Shown here one piece after another: positions 47,030 to 60,659 of a stretch of 64,000 bases of DNA. Source of the stretch: Acheta domesticus (Eukaryota; Arthropoda; Insecta; Orthoptera; Gryllidae); contig JAHLJT010009436.1 of NCBI GenBank assembly GCA_031308135.1, forward strand, positions 144,343,216-144,407,215. Reading direction: 5' to 3'. Position 1 is the first letter of the stretch; each line of letters starts with the position of its first letter. The notes under the pieces were generated by a model. That model searched no databases and was not told where the DNA came from. It saw only the letters and a list, made by a program, of their open reading frames with translations. The position numbers and the translations under genes are program-made.

Positions 47030-47350
47030 GCCTTCCGCGCGAAACGGTCTACCTGTGCGGGGGGCTCGGCGCTCGGAGGCAAAGCGCGGTGCGGCGCGGT
47101 GCGGCGCTGAGCGACGCCGGGTGACGCCAAGCGGCGGGCGTCGTTCGCCGGTGGCCTCGCACCTCGCGCCTCGCGCCTCCTCGCGCCGCCGCCCGCCTCT
47201 CGCCGCCACCCGCCGCCGCCGCCGCGCTGCGACGCACGCCGCCTTACGTAACGCGACCTCCGCCGCCGCCGCTGCCGATTGAGCGCAGAACCTCGGCGTG
47301 GCGCGGCGCGGCGCGGCGGCGGCGGCAGCAGCGGCGTCTGGCGCGTGCGC
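47030..47350. other. GC-rich island in intron 1
   Basis: CpG-dense, rich in GCGGCG/GGCGCGGC words, and runs directly into a CT-rich minisatellite. Confidence 0.45.
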
Positions 47351-47359
47351 CGCTCCGAC

Positions 47360-47600
47360 GACGCGCTCCTCCTCTCTCCTCGCCTCCTCCTCGTCTCTCC
47401 TCGCCTCCTCGTTTCTCCTCTCTCCTCCTCGTTTCTCCTCTCTCCTCCTCGTTTCTCCTCTCTCCTCCTCTCTCCTCGCCTCCTCCTCTCTCCTCGCCTC
47501 CTCCTCTCTCCTCGCCTCCTCCTCTCTCCTCGCCTCCTCCTCTCTCCTCGCCTCCTCCTCTCTCCTCGCCTCCGCCTCCTCTCTCCTCGCCTCCTCATCT
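47360..47600 (+). repeat. CT-rich minisatellite (15- and 18-bp units)
   Basis: The first part has an 18-bp unit containing CCTCGTTTCTCCTCTCCT and the second a 15-bp unit CTCCTCTCTCCTCGC. It is strictly pyrimidine on one strand apart from G in TCG. The long Arg/Glu frames on the - strand come from it. Confidence 0.9.
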
Positions 47601-50600
47601 TTCCAATCCTCCTCCATTGGTCTGCCTCACTCGTCCTGTATTTACTGCACTCATCCTCTTATTTCGTTGCACAGCTTTAATTTTAATGTAATTTGTTTAC
47701 TGTCAAAAGCAGTAAAAACTAGGTGTGAGGTACTGGGAAGAAGAAGAAGAAGAACCTGTGTAAGTTTTTTGCAGCTTCAGAACTCTTACCTGTACCTTTT
47801 GCTGTGAGTTTATACGTGTGGTTGAAGTATCAACGAGGATGATTGGCAACATTTGAAAATTAAAAATTTCAGCTCTCGAGAAATAGAAAACCTATTGGAA
47901 TCGGAAAACTAACTGGAGATTTGATTGTATACTATTCCTTTCAAATTAACAACTCTCGCGCCCAATTCGCAACTAGAAACACAGGGTCTCAACAAAACGT
48001 GCGCAAAGACAAACAAACATCGAAAGAAAATCAGCATTTGTTCAATACATGAAAAACGTTATCGAAATGGGGCTCATTGATCCAGAAGTTGAAGTACACC
48101 ACTCGTTACTGGCATAATTAGTATTTTAGAATTGTCAAATACATGTGGTAACTAATACTTTTATACTGAAATAAGATAACTGATTTTACTGAAAGAAGAT
48201 CTAAGGTCGAATCCTACGGAATCCTACAGAATCCTACGAAATCGCCCGGCGGGGACCGTTGATAATGTACAAGAAAGAGTAAATAATGTTCTTCCACGCT
48301 AGTATGAAATTTGTACTCTTCGAGGTATGTATTTAAAATGAAGATATCCATTCTAGTGCGAAGCTACGAACTATACATGAAGGTAATTTTGAAAGCAAAT
48401 TTTTTGAAAGATCTAAAAACATTATAATGGAGTGCTGATCCATTTTGATCCGTTGATGAAGCAACAACTTAAAGAAAAGAAATTATGGCTGTTTCCAACG
48501 ATTTTCTTAATACACGCTGACGGTCTGAAAGCACTTAGTTTTTCCTTAGAAAAATTTCATTTTTTTACCATTCTATTTGTACGCCATTTGCAATTTTTTC
48601 GTATTTGTTGCTCAAGGTTTGTTTGCTTAGCTCATCTTCTGTTTAGTGCTCTGCTTCTCTTTTGTTTAGTGTTTTTCTCGTTTTCTCATTAGGACTCTTC
48701 TCCTCTGTTTATGTTAGTCTCCTTTCTATTAAGTGTTCTTCTTCTCTCACCTAGTCTCATCTTTCTCCAATGCGTTGGTCTTATCGTTACTTTTCGCGCA
48801 GCATGCGAGGCCTTGGAGACCTGATGTGTTGAATCGTTTTGTACCACTCAGTTGCATTGTGACGTGTCGTGTTAGGACGTGTACTGTGGTATTATATTGC
48901 ATGATATTAAACAGAATTCTGTCATGACTTGTCGCTTCGTATCCTCTCATCACCCCCGTCTCTCTCAAGAAACAAAACCAAAAAGTATATTTAAACATCG
49001 TAGAAACATGCATGATTATAATTTTCCGAAGTTCGCATCCTGAATTATATATTGACGCATGCTCTAATACGCTTCGTTCTTCTGGGACGAATATCATTTA
49101 CTGGTTTGTGTTTCTTTGTTAGCATGATTAAGAAACACTTAATCAAAATGTTTCTTTTCTGTTTTTTGTCGCTTATTAAATTACACATAAAATCATATTC
49201 CGTCATGGAACATCAAAATTCTCGTATGTCACGATCCATTTACTCCTGAATGCAAATCAAGGTCTATGTAATTGGACCAATGGCGATGTGGAGATGACAT
49301 GGCGGTCAGAAATTGATCTGCAGGTCAACGACGGCCGCGTTCTCGGAAGTATTTTAGATGCTGCGGAGCCGAAGTTAACGCAGGGCAACGTGGGCGGAAG
49401 CCAAACGGGCGCTCGGAATGTGACAGTCACCAGACTTGGCAGCAGCGCGGGGATTGGCGAGGGGAAGGATAAACTGGGAGGACGATCGACTTCGGAAAGG
49501 TTTCACATGACATCAGGGAACACTGTCGATTATACTTTCAATATCTTAATGGAAATTATATACTAATTGTAAAAGAATGTCAAGTCTATTGAAATTATTC
49601 TTGATTTAATTAATAAACAAGAGAGACCATGAACACTTGCATTTTATTGGTTTTCGTTCTTTTTATTCGTGTAGTTCTTTGAAGAATAGTTCGACTATAT
49701 GAGTTTATTCTAGGATAAATTATAAAAGTTCTTGTTTTTAATAATTCTGTGAATTATTTTAGCGCATCTAGCCTCGTCAGATTTGTTGTGAGTGGTAATA
49801 TTTTGCGTAATTGAAAAGTAAACTGGTCAACTTTAAGGTAAAGTGTGCAAACTTCTTTGGTCCATCATTTGAGAAAAGTTAAAATTTGATGGAAAATTTT
49901 TCGAATCCAACTATTCATTTAATGTAGTAATATATTTTTAGCTTGTAATGTTCGTCATACTTGGTAAATTTATTTTAAAACCTTGAGTAGAGACATGGAC
50001 GTAACATTATTTATATTTCCCTAATCACTTATTAGTCAGCTAAGAATATTATTTTCGACTCCTCCTCCTCCTCAGTAAAACCACGAACGTCAAGACACGA
50101 ATTCCTTAAACGCAACAATAAATCTCGATTTACCCACTTTTTCCTTATCAGGGCTGGCAATTAATTTTTTCTGTAAAAAAATCCGTATTTTTTTCGCGCA
50201 GCATTCCATAACTTTCACTATTCTGTAACGTACTGCGTATATACGTACGTATACGAGAAAGTAAAAACACTACTCCTTTTGTGGACAAATTTTCAATGCT
50301 TCTGCCTCATTGCATTCTACTATTATGATACATTGCTGTAAGATTTTACTTGAAATAAGACATTTTAAATAGATGTATTAAACATAAAAAAAGTTGTTGA
50401 ATATTCAATGAATTGCAAGTTTAAAGCGAATGGTTATGATTAGTTTCATTATTATTCTTCCTCTTTTGGACTGGTCTTACCGATCCTACTTGCCAACCCT
50501 TGAGCGCAGTGAGAAAGAATCTCGTGAGAATATGACACCGTGTTAATTATTCCTACACTCAATAGAGACCTGCAAGGCGTGAATAGAGCAAAGAGAAACA

Positions 50601-53229
50601 ATGAAAAGCGTTATCACGTCGCAACTGATAGCTGCAACTAACGTGCAGCACGCACAACTTCGCAACGCTGCTTACCTTCTCTAGGAACGGGTGGATTCCA
50701 GTTGATTGATTTAAACGGTTATGAGGGGAATTTCCTGCCTCTGGAACGACATTGCTAACAGTCTTGAGGAATTTGTCATTGTAAGGTACTTTAATGCAAA
50801 GATTCCTGCAGATTTTTTCTTTACCGGCTCAGTATTACATGAAGAAAATTTTACTGAAATGTTTCTCTACTTTCTCTCTATTTTCTCTATTTTTCTCTAT
50901 CTAATTTAACCGATCCCAGAAGATTAGGCATTGATTTTTCCTAACGTAGTTAGGCGAAAACTCATTTAGTTGTAATAAAATAGGCAAGCCAAAGAACATT
51001 TATTCAATCTAAAATAAAAACATATAAAACGTCACAAAGGAGCGTTAATAGAGAATATGAAGTCAAAATAATTTTGAAAGGGATCAAATGCTGTATTGAA
51101 GTCTGGAATGTGATTGAATTCTGTCGGTACGAAAGCTCTAACGTTCAGCGATTTTTAATACATTTGGCCCTAAAGCCCGTGTTCAGACTTCGCTCATCTG
51201 CTTGCAAAGAAACGCAAATCTTCGAAATGCTCATGTTATCCATTGAAGATGTCCAGGTTTCCCGCTTTATCGAGATCCGTACTAAGAGAGAATAAAGGAA
51301 ATTAGTAACGAAATGGTAGAAAAAGCTAAAATTCATAAAAATACTTCAAATAGAAATCGAGAAGGAAAATGGGTAATAAAGAAAGTGAAAATTTTATTAA
51401 AAAGTCCAGAAACACAGCTAATTGATTCCTAACGTTAAATTTAAAAAAAATATATCAATGATGCATTTCATGAAGGCATTTTGACAAACTTCCGGTTTAC
51501 AGTAATGCTTTAAGACAATTATAAATATTATTAAAATGTTTTAACGGGAATTTATTTATTAATAAGAGTATTAGAAAATGTGTTCGAGAAGTAACGAGAA
51601 TTTTGAAAATAATACTTTGCATCTCGTTTTGAAATTGTTTTCTCCTACGTAATTTGAATATTAACTAGAAGCGCGTTAATATCATTTTCAAAACGATTCT
51701 TTCGTATTCCACTGAAAGATTCCCGAGGAGTTCCTGTTTCTTGTGTCGACGATAAACGTTGATACCATGGTGGAAACAAATAACATCCTTGAATTTGGCT
51801 TCATATTTCCATATTCATTGTTGATACACCGAATGGATGACATCTCTGGACAAATGACACTTGTATTGTGAATCATTCAAACATGCTTTCAGAATCGCCG
51901 AAAGACGATGACTAAGCTGTTTTGCTTTAAAAGTTAAAAGAGAAAATATCATACAGATTTTAATTGAGGTATCATACTCGGAAGCATAATTCTTAGGCAC
52001 TCCTCTATCTCAAAGCCATTTCACTGATTTATTGCACGCCTTCCAGTCCCTATTACAGTTGTGAGAGGTGCCGATTGATATCCAGTTGCCGTTTTGTAGG
52101 ATGGGTCATTTGGAAAATTCTCTGAGAATTTGTTGAAGTGCAATAATGAAAAACATAGGGGTTGATTATGCCCTATCCAACGACCTGGCTTTCTGTAAGC
52201 ACTCAGTTCAAGTCATCATTCTCTAAGTTCATTCGCGGAGTTGGTACCTGCACGTGCGACACCCAGTGTCGGGTCCTAGAATAGATTTTGAAGGCAATTC
52301 AAAGTCTATTCCAGTTATTCGCCAAAGTTATTCACCATCCAAATAACTAGGGTAGGTGGGAGACTCAACTAGAAGAACTGAAGAGAATGATATTGACATT
52401 TACGAAAAAAATGTTTAAGATTCCAGATTATGCACTCTTAATCTCCGGTACGATAATAAAAGAAATAACGAAGATTTAAAAAAGTCAATATTGTACGTTA
52501 GTACATACATTTACTATTAATCCAATAATATAAACCTACCTGAAGTAGGTCAATGCGATAGTTTTTTCACTCGCTTTTTGTTTCAAATCCCACCCATCGG
52601 TGAAATATTGTTGAATATTAAGGGTTCGCGACCTTTTTTCGTGGACTTCTCAAATTTCCTTACTTCTCATTAAATCACTGCGTCGTGAAGCCCGTGTTGT
52701 AAAAGTCTGTTCCTCCTAATCATGAATCGTCGATTATAAGAGACATATCGAATCGAAATTTATAAATATATCGATTACTAGCACGCTTCTCATTGTCAGT
52801 GATCTTATTATGTCTATTACACTTGATGACTGACTCTGTGTGACTTTGAACAATGTGACATGAAGATCTGCTGAGACTAAGAAATTCTTTCCATTCACAC
52901 ATGACAGGTGTTCGTAAATATTAGAGGGGAAAGCAATCTAGAAACGTCTAGATTACAACTACGATTGTAAGTTGTCGAGATGATTTCTGGCATATGAAAG
53001 AATGCACAGGCACATGCATATGCTTCTTCAAGATACGAACCGATGCCTATGATCCTTCGAATTGAAGTAATTAAGACGGACCTGGCCTACGAAATCGACT
53101 ACCCAAGGCAGGTTTCCTGATTTTATAATATTTATATTTCTCTCTTTTCTGTCCATCTCGTGGTACTCGTAGCGCAGGATGCATCAATGTCTCAATCCGA
53201 CCCTGTAGACTTCGTGCTGACTGATGGCA
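47601..53229. other. AT-rich intron
   Basis: No gene recognised in over 5 kb. A mid-GC patch at 49290-49510 carries a 92-codon frame (49288-49566, + strand) with no known motif. GAATCCTAC is repeated three times at about 48210-48240. Confidence 0.5.
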
Positions 53230-53560
53230 GTTTCTGCGCGGGGTGCGCCCTCCCCCCCCCCCCCGGGTTGACGCATGCGCCTGGCGGGGCCACGTGAAGC
53301 TGCACGCGCAGAGCGGCGACGCCCGCGCAGAACCTGTCGCGGCGACGGCGGCGGCGGAGGCAGGCTGGCGACACGCCAGGGGCGGCTCTCGCCGTGATGA
53401 AATCGACGCTACAAATACGCGTCGGGCGCCGCGACGCTGGCGGCGCCGCGACCGCCGCGACCGTCACGATCGACGTCGCCCCCGCCGCCCAAGCGGCGAT
53501 CGCCATCCGCGCCGCCACTGCTCTTCCCGGCCTCCGCCATCTCTGACGAGGGACCTTTGC
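53230..53560. other. GC-rich island in intron 1
   Basis: CpG-dense with a C12 run near 53252. Frames are compositional. Confidence 0.45.
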
Positions 53561-55769
53561 GCGGAGAGTTGTCTTGTGATGTCACATTGACCATTCGAAA
53601 TTCGTTGCAATTCATTACCCTCATAAGAATATTAAAGGAAGTTAACGTTATAAAAAATATGTGTATCCAGAGACGTTGTTTTACTATCGGTGTAAAAATC
53701 TGGAAACAAATCGCAAGCATGTAAAGCATTGCCTACAAATAGATAATGCATTAGCACTAATTATTATTTTCGCAAAAATTAATTTCAGTTTGCGTAATTT
53801 TTTTGAAGATTAGTCTGCAATGAACTTTACCGATTAAAAGATACAGTTTTTTAAGTATGAATTTTCCCCCTGATATTTTATTTTGAATTTTACACTTTCA
53901 AGTGAAATTTTAAATAATTTTCATTCATGGATCTAGAAATTATACAAATGGTGTAAATTTTATTTCATTATTTTTTTTAAATCTTCGGAGAAGGGGAAAC
54001 GTAATTTCATTGTTTCGGAATGACAATAGAAATCCATTGAAAGAGGGAATTCAGACTACAAGAAAGAAGAACAGATAGGAGACAAAGGAATAACAAAAAG
54101 ATAAATTTACAACCACCAAAAATTAAGAAATCAAAAGAATTTAAAGAGGAAAGCCGAACAAATGTTAACGAGATTAAAAAAGTTCCGGAGATGAAACACG
54201 AGATCATCCATGCACTGATTCGTACGAGGATGGGAACTTCTGGTTTCGGAAAGGAAAAAGAAGGCGATGTGATACCGAATAATGTTAATTTGAGGTAGAG
54301 GAATTCTAGGTCACAGCGATGTTTTTAAATTTATTTATTTATTTATAGTTTTAGTTATGTTTGATATTAATTCTATTATAATTTATTTCAAAACACTGTT
54401 GTTAAGTATTAACTAATTTTTTACAAATCATAATATTATGCTTAAAACTTTTGATTCATTTGTGTCTTGTTCATTTTCTCAACACTAAGAAAAAACAAAA
54501 GTAAAAGACAGGAAAGAAACTGGAGTAAAAGTGTACACCATCAAGAGGTTTCTTGCCGCACTTGTTAATTTTAGCTGACAGCAAGGCAGAAAAGGGGGGG
54601 GACAAAAGAATCTCAGAATTCGAAAAAAATCGTAAATATAAATATTTGTGAAAGATCAAAGACATTACCCCTAATAGTAACTTCCTGATAACCTTAGTAT
54701 TGTCGCTTAAATTCTGAATCAAAATTTGGGAAAACGACTTTGCCAAAAAAGCGAAGAATTGAAATAAAGACAATGAAAAGTCAACCCAAAATCTCCGCAG
54801 ACCAAAAGACCCACGTTCACTCAGTAAACGACGAAGTATTACTTGGCTCGCGTGTAACAAAACGGTACTTTGTTTTGGTGTATTTCTCGACAGGGGGCTC
54901 ACGTGAAAACTAAATAACCTACACCGAACATTGGCCTCTCGTCGAACTCATACATGTTGCAGTTTACCTCTACTAATCAATGATCCTGTCCAATCCTCTG
55001 ATACCTGGGCCTAGGCTAGCAAATCCTATTTTCTAAAAATGCTCATTTTTCAAAACAAAAGCACCTTGATGTATACCAAATTCACAACTACGTATTGAAC
55101 TCGGCATCATTCCATTTTCCATCCATTATTCCTTCTTATTTTTTTGCTTCCATCGCAAAACTTCTATTTTATGCAGCCGTACATTTCAAAATTGGCGTAT
55201 AAAGTCCTCACCATAAAGCACTAAAAAGGGTATTTTTTGACCAAGATTGGCAGTTACCCAATGTGCCATTTCAAATTATATTCACTAATTAATACAAAAG
55301 ATTAAAAATCGAATGTAAATAGTTAATTTTTAATCTCATCCAGTGTATCGTACGCGGCTGCTGGAGGCCAAACAGAAATACATGCAAAAAAATTGGGAGG
55401 AATTATTGTCAGTATTGCTACTCTTAGAGGCCCTTGCGACACACAAGCATTTTCTCTGCCAACATTCACGATTCATTATCACTCTGAAGATGGGTATGTT
55501 TTATTGCTATGAATTTCTGCTTAGATAAGCGTTTTCGCCGGTTTTAATGAAGCAGTCGGAAGCAGTAGTAACTGATCGGCGTTAGGATTGTGCGTTTCAT
55601 TTCCACATATGGCAGCGACTGTGACGTGGCAGGCAAAGCCAAATAAACTCGTACGAATATAATCATACTTTCATAATTCGCCACGGAAAACAAATGGTAG
55701 TTATCTGTAATTAAACGCAAATACCTATGGAGACATAACCCTAGATGAATAACAATAACTTATTTCAAA
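53561..55769. other. AT-rich intron
   Basis: No gene. The 143-codon frame on the - strand at 54471-54902 has no recognised family. Confidence 0.5.
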
Positions 55770-56280
55770 CAAATTACTTACGAAGAAAGGTTGGGATGCC
55801 ACCAGGAAAATCAATGAATTCTCAGCGATATGTGGAACTATAAATAGACTCTTTAGAAAGCATTCTAAAAAAGCAACTGTATTAAGATTTGATGATGCTA
55901 TGTTTCTCCCAGTTGCACTATATGGTTGCGAAACACGGATTAAAACATCAAAACTTTAAAGGAATTGAACAGCAGAAATGAGATTTCTGAGAAGAGTAAA
56001 TGAATACATTAATGCATCAAATATGAAGTGAAGAATGAGAAGGGAATTAGGGCAAAGTTTAATGAAGTGCAGATAGCAATGGACCGATTATATATAAAAA
56101 ATAAATTAAAAAAGGCCGTGAAACTGCTGCGCCGAGGGTGAAATGGAAAGAGACTGCCGGTCGCATCCGTAAAGCAAGATGATGACAATGAAAGTATTTT
56201 TCGTGGTATCCACCTGTTATATCCACGGAACGTAACCAAACAGAAGAACGAGAAGCCATTTTTAACGGCCTTTTGTAAAG
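55770..56280 (+). mobile_element. Degraded non-LTR retrotransposon (RTE/R4-like), 3' part
   Basis: A frame from about 55783 to 55956 reads KINEFSAICGTINRLFRK and FLPVALYGCETRIKTSKL before a stop. After a shift, EMRFLRRVNEYI and RRELGQS follow (to about 56060). The LYGCET motif and the following MRFLRR block are characteristic of the region after the catalytic core in RTE/R4-type LINEs. Stops and shifts show it is dead. The 5' part is absent. Confidence 0.75.
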
Positions 56281-56610
56281 TATTTAACAGTCCGCCGTCC
56301 GTTTAGAACAGTTGAAAGAAATGGGATTTAAGTAAAAATGGTTTAAGAATACACTTATTCCAAGAAATTATATTTGTTTTTTCTGTTGTTTTTTTTAATA
56401 AGATAGTATTATGAAAAATATGGAACGATACACAACCAATAACACTCACTTCAGACTCGGTTGGTTACAAACCTCGGTTTTCGACTCTGTTTTCAATCTT
56501 CAACCACTTCCGTTATTTGCTGTTTATCGACCTAAAGACGTTAATAAGTATAAAGTGATCCAATATTCTGCATATTGGTGTCTTCTTCTAAAGGCACACG
56601 TTCGGCTTAC

Positions 56611-56785
56611 AGAGAGTACTAGGCGACCGGTCGCCGATTACCGTGAAGTGTGAATGGGTGGTTTGTTATTTGCAGAGCATCTAACATTCGGTGCTCGCTC
56701 TACCCGACGCTTGTGCGTTTTTCGGACACATCAACGGAAGCGAACATTTGCAGAAGACCGGCGCTGATTGTCGAATGTCGAAAGT
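56611..56785 (+). repeat. Dispersed repeat E with central palindrome, copy 2
   Basis: Partner of 43455-43625. The palindrome here is a perfect 14 bp, GGCGACCGGTCGCC at 56622-56635. It differs in sequence from the other copy yet stays self-complementary. Confidence 0.65.
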
Positions 56786-57617
56786 TTTTATTTAATAGGT
56801 AATTATTACACATATTATAATTAATACTTAACTTGGTACTATGTGGCTACAATTTCAAAAGCCATATCCTAAACCATTTTCATCTTTCGAATTCTGATAT
56901 TCATCTCTTACGGTCTCTTCATCGCATTCAAGCCTCTGAGAAGAAACCGTATGTACAACTAACAGTAAGGAAACAATTCTGAAGAAGGAAAAATCTACCG
57001 CCAGAACACGAGTACGTGTTCGTCTGCCAAACCCTTTCTAAACTATTGATTCATTTATTTCCTGGCGCGGACGTCACGTAATAGTTTTTGGCCTCCTCAG
57101 CATCTGAAATAAAACAGCGCCACAGAATATTGTCTGGACCCTCGCCTCAGCGCTTGCTTCCCGCACACCCACTCCCATATGCGCCCTAATGTGCATTTTT
57201 AATTATTGAATGGTTTACTTATTTCTTTATTGATTTACTTATTTATTTACGTTTCACTAATATCTCATTTACTTATCAACTTATTAAATTAATTACTGAT
57301 TTTCGTGTTCATTGTTTACTTTTTTCTTCTCCAGACTAGACTCCACTCATTCTACCAACCAGTGCTATTTTCCCACTTTCTAATTACCGTTCCCCTAATA
57401 GTTCAAACCTTCCCTAATTCTGTCTAGAAAATTTCCTAATTCTTTCATGAAGTAAGCTCTATAATCACTTAATATGTTCTGCACAAGCGTAACGTTTCTA
57501 TGTTGGTACCCATAAGTAATAGCTCCGCATTCTCATCCATTTTCCTCTCCATGTTTCGGTAATTTAAACGGGTGTGGCTCCGCCGCAGAGAACGCAGATA
57601 CTGATGAATGTGTGGAG
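56786..57617. other. AT-rich intron
   Basis: Nothing supported. Confidence 0.5.
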
Positions 57618-58082
57618 CCTCCCCGGCGGAGGTGGCTCAACTGATTCCTCTGATCTTGAGGTCCTAGTGTTAAAAAATTCACACAGTGGCAGGATTTTCC
57701 ACACTAGCAAGATAGATAGGTTGCATTCAGCCGCTGTCTAGAGGAGAATTCTAACGACTGACAGCTTTGATCTATAGTTTTTTGTGGTTTCTACAATCAG
57801 CACCTGGCGAATGCCGGAGCAGTACCCTAACAAACGGGCCACCGACAGCGCGCGATCTTTTCTTCCTCTTCCTTATCCTCTCCGCACTCCTTGTTTACCC
57901 ACACACTTAGATGCATTTCACTACTCCGCCTGCCGGGAGACCGGACTGAAACCTAGAGCTTGTCCCGGCTGGGGCTGTGTCCCGCTGGTGGAAGATACCA
58001 AATTTGGAAAAAAAAACGGAATCTGAGTTTTTTCTAGGTCTAATGACCTTAGCAGTTGACGCCCCCGCAGTCGCTAGTCCAT
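57618..58082 (+). mobile_element. SINE family A copy 4
   Basis: A degenerate tRNA-like head (GGCGGAGGTGGCTCAACTG) is followed by GGCAGGATTTTCCACACTAG, GAGGAGAATTCTAACG, GCCGGAGCAGTACCCTAACA and a CT-rich internal segment. Then GGCTGGGGCTGTGTCCCGCT and the terminal CTAATGACCTTAGCAGTTGA near 58041. It retains the CT-rich segment missing from copy 2. Confidence 0.85.
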
Positions 58083-58089
58083 CAACCGA

Positions 58090-58280
58090 AGGAGTTGCGT
58101 GCGCGCGCGCGCGCGTGTGGCGTCGCCCTTCGGGCGGTGGCCGTGGCCGTCGCGGGCGCCTCGCCCGAGGCGTCGCTCGCGTCGTCCGGCGCACACGCGC
58201 CGCCACGGCCCGCGGCGGGGGCGGCGGGGGCGACACGCGACGTCCGTTGCCCAATGAGCGTCGCGCCGCTACGCTTATTA
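58090..58280. other. GC-rich island with alternating GC tract
   Basis: Starts with a CGTGCGCGCGCGCGCGCG-type alternating run (58098-58119), a classical Z-DNA-prone sequence, directly after SINE copy 4. Confidence 0.6.
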
Positions 58281-58819
58281 TAGACCGCGCGGGAGGAGAA
58301 AGTTAAAAAGCGACGTCGTCCATTCCAATTCCAACGGGCGCCTGCCGTCACCGCTACTGCCGTCACTGGCGCCGTATACCCCCGCCCATGCTTCCGTATA
58401 CTAGCGCACTTGCCTAACACCCTTCTGTACTCTATGCGTCGAACTGTTTGCTTCTCTTACTTTTCGTTCCCTTTGCTTTCCTCCGCGCCTACCGTTCTCG
58501 TTTTCGCACCAATTCCTCTGCCACCACCGCTTTCTCTGCTTCGGCTTGCCACCACCGCTTCGCGCTCTGTGCGCATCTACTTCCCCTTTCTCATTCATCA
58601 CCCTAGTTCTCACTCGTCCCCGACCCATCTCCCCGTACAAGTTCACTCTCCCCATGCCTTTCTCCTTCTCGCTCCGACAGGATTATCTTGCCCTTCAACT
58701 CCTGCCTGACGGCGTTGGCTCCTCTCCCATCACAATTCCTTGTCTCGTTGCCACTGACCTCTTGCCTGCCAATTTTCTCTCCGTTCATCCTTTCTCCGTC
58801 CTGCGGTTGTTCCTCGCCC

Positions 58820-59060
58820 GGTTCCCGACCCTCGGCCCCCCCCCCCCCGCCCGCCTTCCATCCAGGCCCACACCTCGGGCGCCCGGAGCTTTGGGCCTTG
58901 GCCGTTTTAGCGTGGAAGTTGCGGCACGCGCCCGCCGCCCGGCGCCCTTCCATGTTGAAAATACCGGTTCCCATGCGATCGCCAAAGTGAGGCAACGCCA
59001 CTAGGCGCGGCGGCTGGTGACCGGCCGTCGGCGACGCGAGGGGGAGCTGAAGGGATGGGC
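58820..59060. other. GC-rich island in intron 1
   Basis: Preceded by a long pyrimidine-rich stretch (58430-58820). No exon recognised. Confidence 0.4.
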
Positions 59061-59452
59061 AGGAACGAGCGGTTTCGCGAGAGACGAAAAAGGCACGCGT
59101 TTCTTTGATCTCGTGTAGATGATTATAAATCGAATACTGAGTGTGGTGTTAATTTTGAACTTCGGCAAGCTAGTGGGAGCGAAAACCTATGCACCATTGA
59201 AGGAATGCTTGCAGGGACTTTTGATGCAGTATATTTGTAAACATTGGGGCTTTTTATAAAAAAAGGTATTATATCAAATATCGTCTACCTTGTGTCAATA
59301 AAAAGTTATATTTTTATCAGATACTAACGAGCATAATTTTCATTTTACTCATGGGATTCTCAGGATAAAGTTATTACAATAAACAGATTTTCCATTGTTG
59401 ATTATTCTCTTTTCCTTGTTCCCTCCCTGGCATTTGCCACTTTAAGTCTTCT

Positions 59453-59501
<49 letters not shown>

Positions 59502-59799
59502 GCTCTGACAATCTCCGCTTCCTTTTTCTACCATCCTATTCTTCCATCTACCAACTTATTTTTATTCTAATACTCTCTTGTCTTTCTGTGGTGTATTTTT
59601 CTCTATTCGTATCACATAAAGTTACTCTTACGAATGATCCTTCTTTTCTGAAACACACATGTCCAACGTACGTGTATTTATTCCTGACCTGCGTGCACAA
59701 CTCCATTTTCATCTCTTTCTCCCTCTCTTCAGTTATTATTCCCAAGCATTTTACTCCCTTCCCGGCTCTCCAGACAACTCGCACGCTGCTCCTGTTAGA
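59061..59799. other. Intron with (CT)n microsatellite
   Basis: A (CT)n run lies at about 59452-59503 in otherwise AT- and pyrimidine-rich DNA. No gene. Confidence 0.55.
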
Positions 59800-59960
59800 G
59801 CGAGCAGTGGTCCCATGCCGGAACGGAGGTCTGTCGCCGCGTCGCGCCGCGCTGCGCGTCGACCAAAGGGCACTGGAGGCGCGCGCCCTCCCGCGCTCGC
59901 CGCTTTCGCACTGACGTCATGCCCGGAGGACGGCGCTGCAGGCGGTGGCGACGACTGTCA
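59800..59960. other. GC-rich island with a CRE
   Basis: Contains TGACGTCA at 59912-59919, the third perfect CRE in the window. No exon recognised. Confidence 0.4.
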
Positions 59961-60659
59961 CATTGCGCACAAGTGGGCACTTTCTAGGATCTCTCCGGTC
60001 CTATCGCTAGGACTGAAAGAGAAGGAGTTGTAACGTTTCGTATATGTAATTGCGATTCAAAATTTCATATATTCGATTACTGGCATTAGGAAGAATGAAT
60101 AGAACATTGAATGTGACAGCACTTTATCCCAGCAATGAGAAATGTAATAAAATAATTTTGCGAGAGTGAAACATTAATTGGAGAAAAACCTGTGCTCTTC
60201 TCGAGTTTGCTTTCGACATAATAGTCGTTTATTTCAGACAGCGGTAAGATTTTTGAGTAGTTGTAGAACGCTCTACTATTGGCAGATCACTAAAAATCGA
60301 AAGTCTGATCATAATTTAATTGTCGATCAAAAATTATTTTCGAATTGCTGCCTGGTAGTAGCGAAAAGGCTTCTATCCTTCTTCAGAATCTCGTATTTTC
60401 AGAATAAAATTGAGCCTCTACAAATAGAAATGGAAATAAGTTACTAATATAATTAGAACCCCAAAACTACATAATATGGGAATTTCAATGTACAATTCAT
60501 GTAATATATTCAATATACTTTAAAAGAAATGTATCTGTTACATCAAGTTCAGTTTTTTATTTGTATAAATGTGGTAAATACATAGAGATGTAATGAAATG
60601 GCTTCTTTTAGCTTTTGCGGTATACACGCTTAGAAAATTTTAAGAGTCTCCTTGCTTGC

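Noticed and set aside
46894..47680. Long Arg/Glu-rich frames (221 and 234 codons, - strand)
   Set aside because: Generated by the CT minisatellite and adjoining GC island.
49288..49566. 92-codon + strand frame in a mid-GC patch
   Set aside because: No recognisable motif, promoter or splice signals. Kept only as a curiosity needing transcript evidence.
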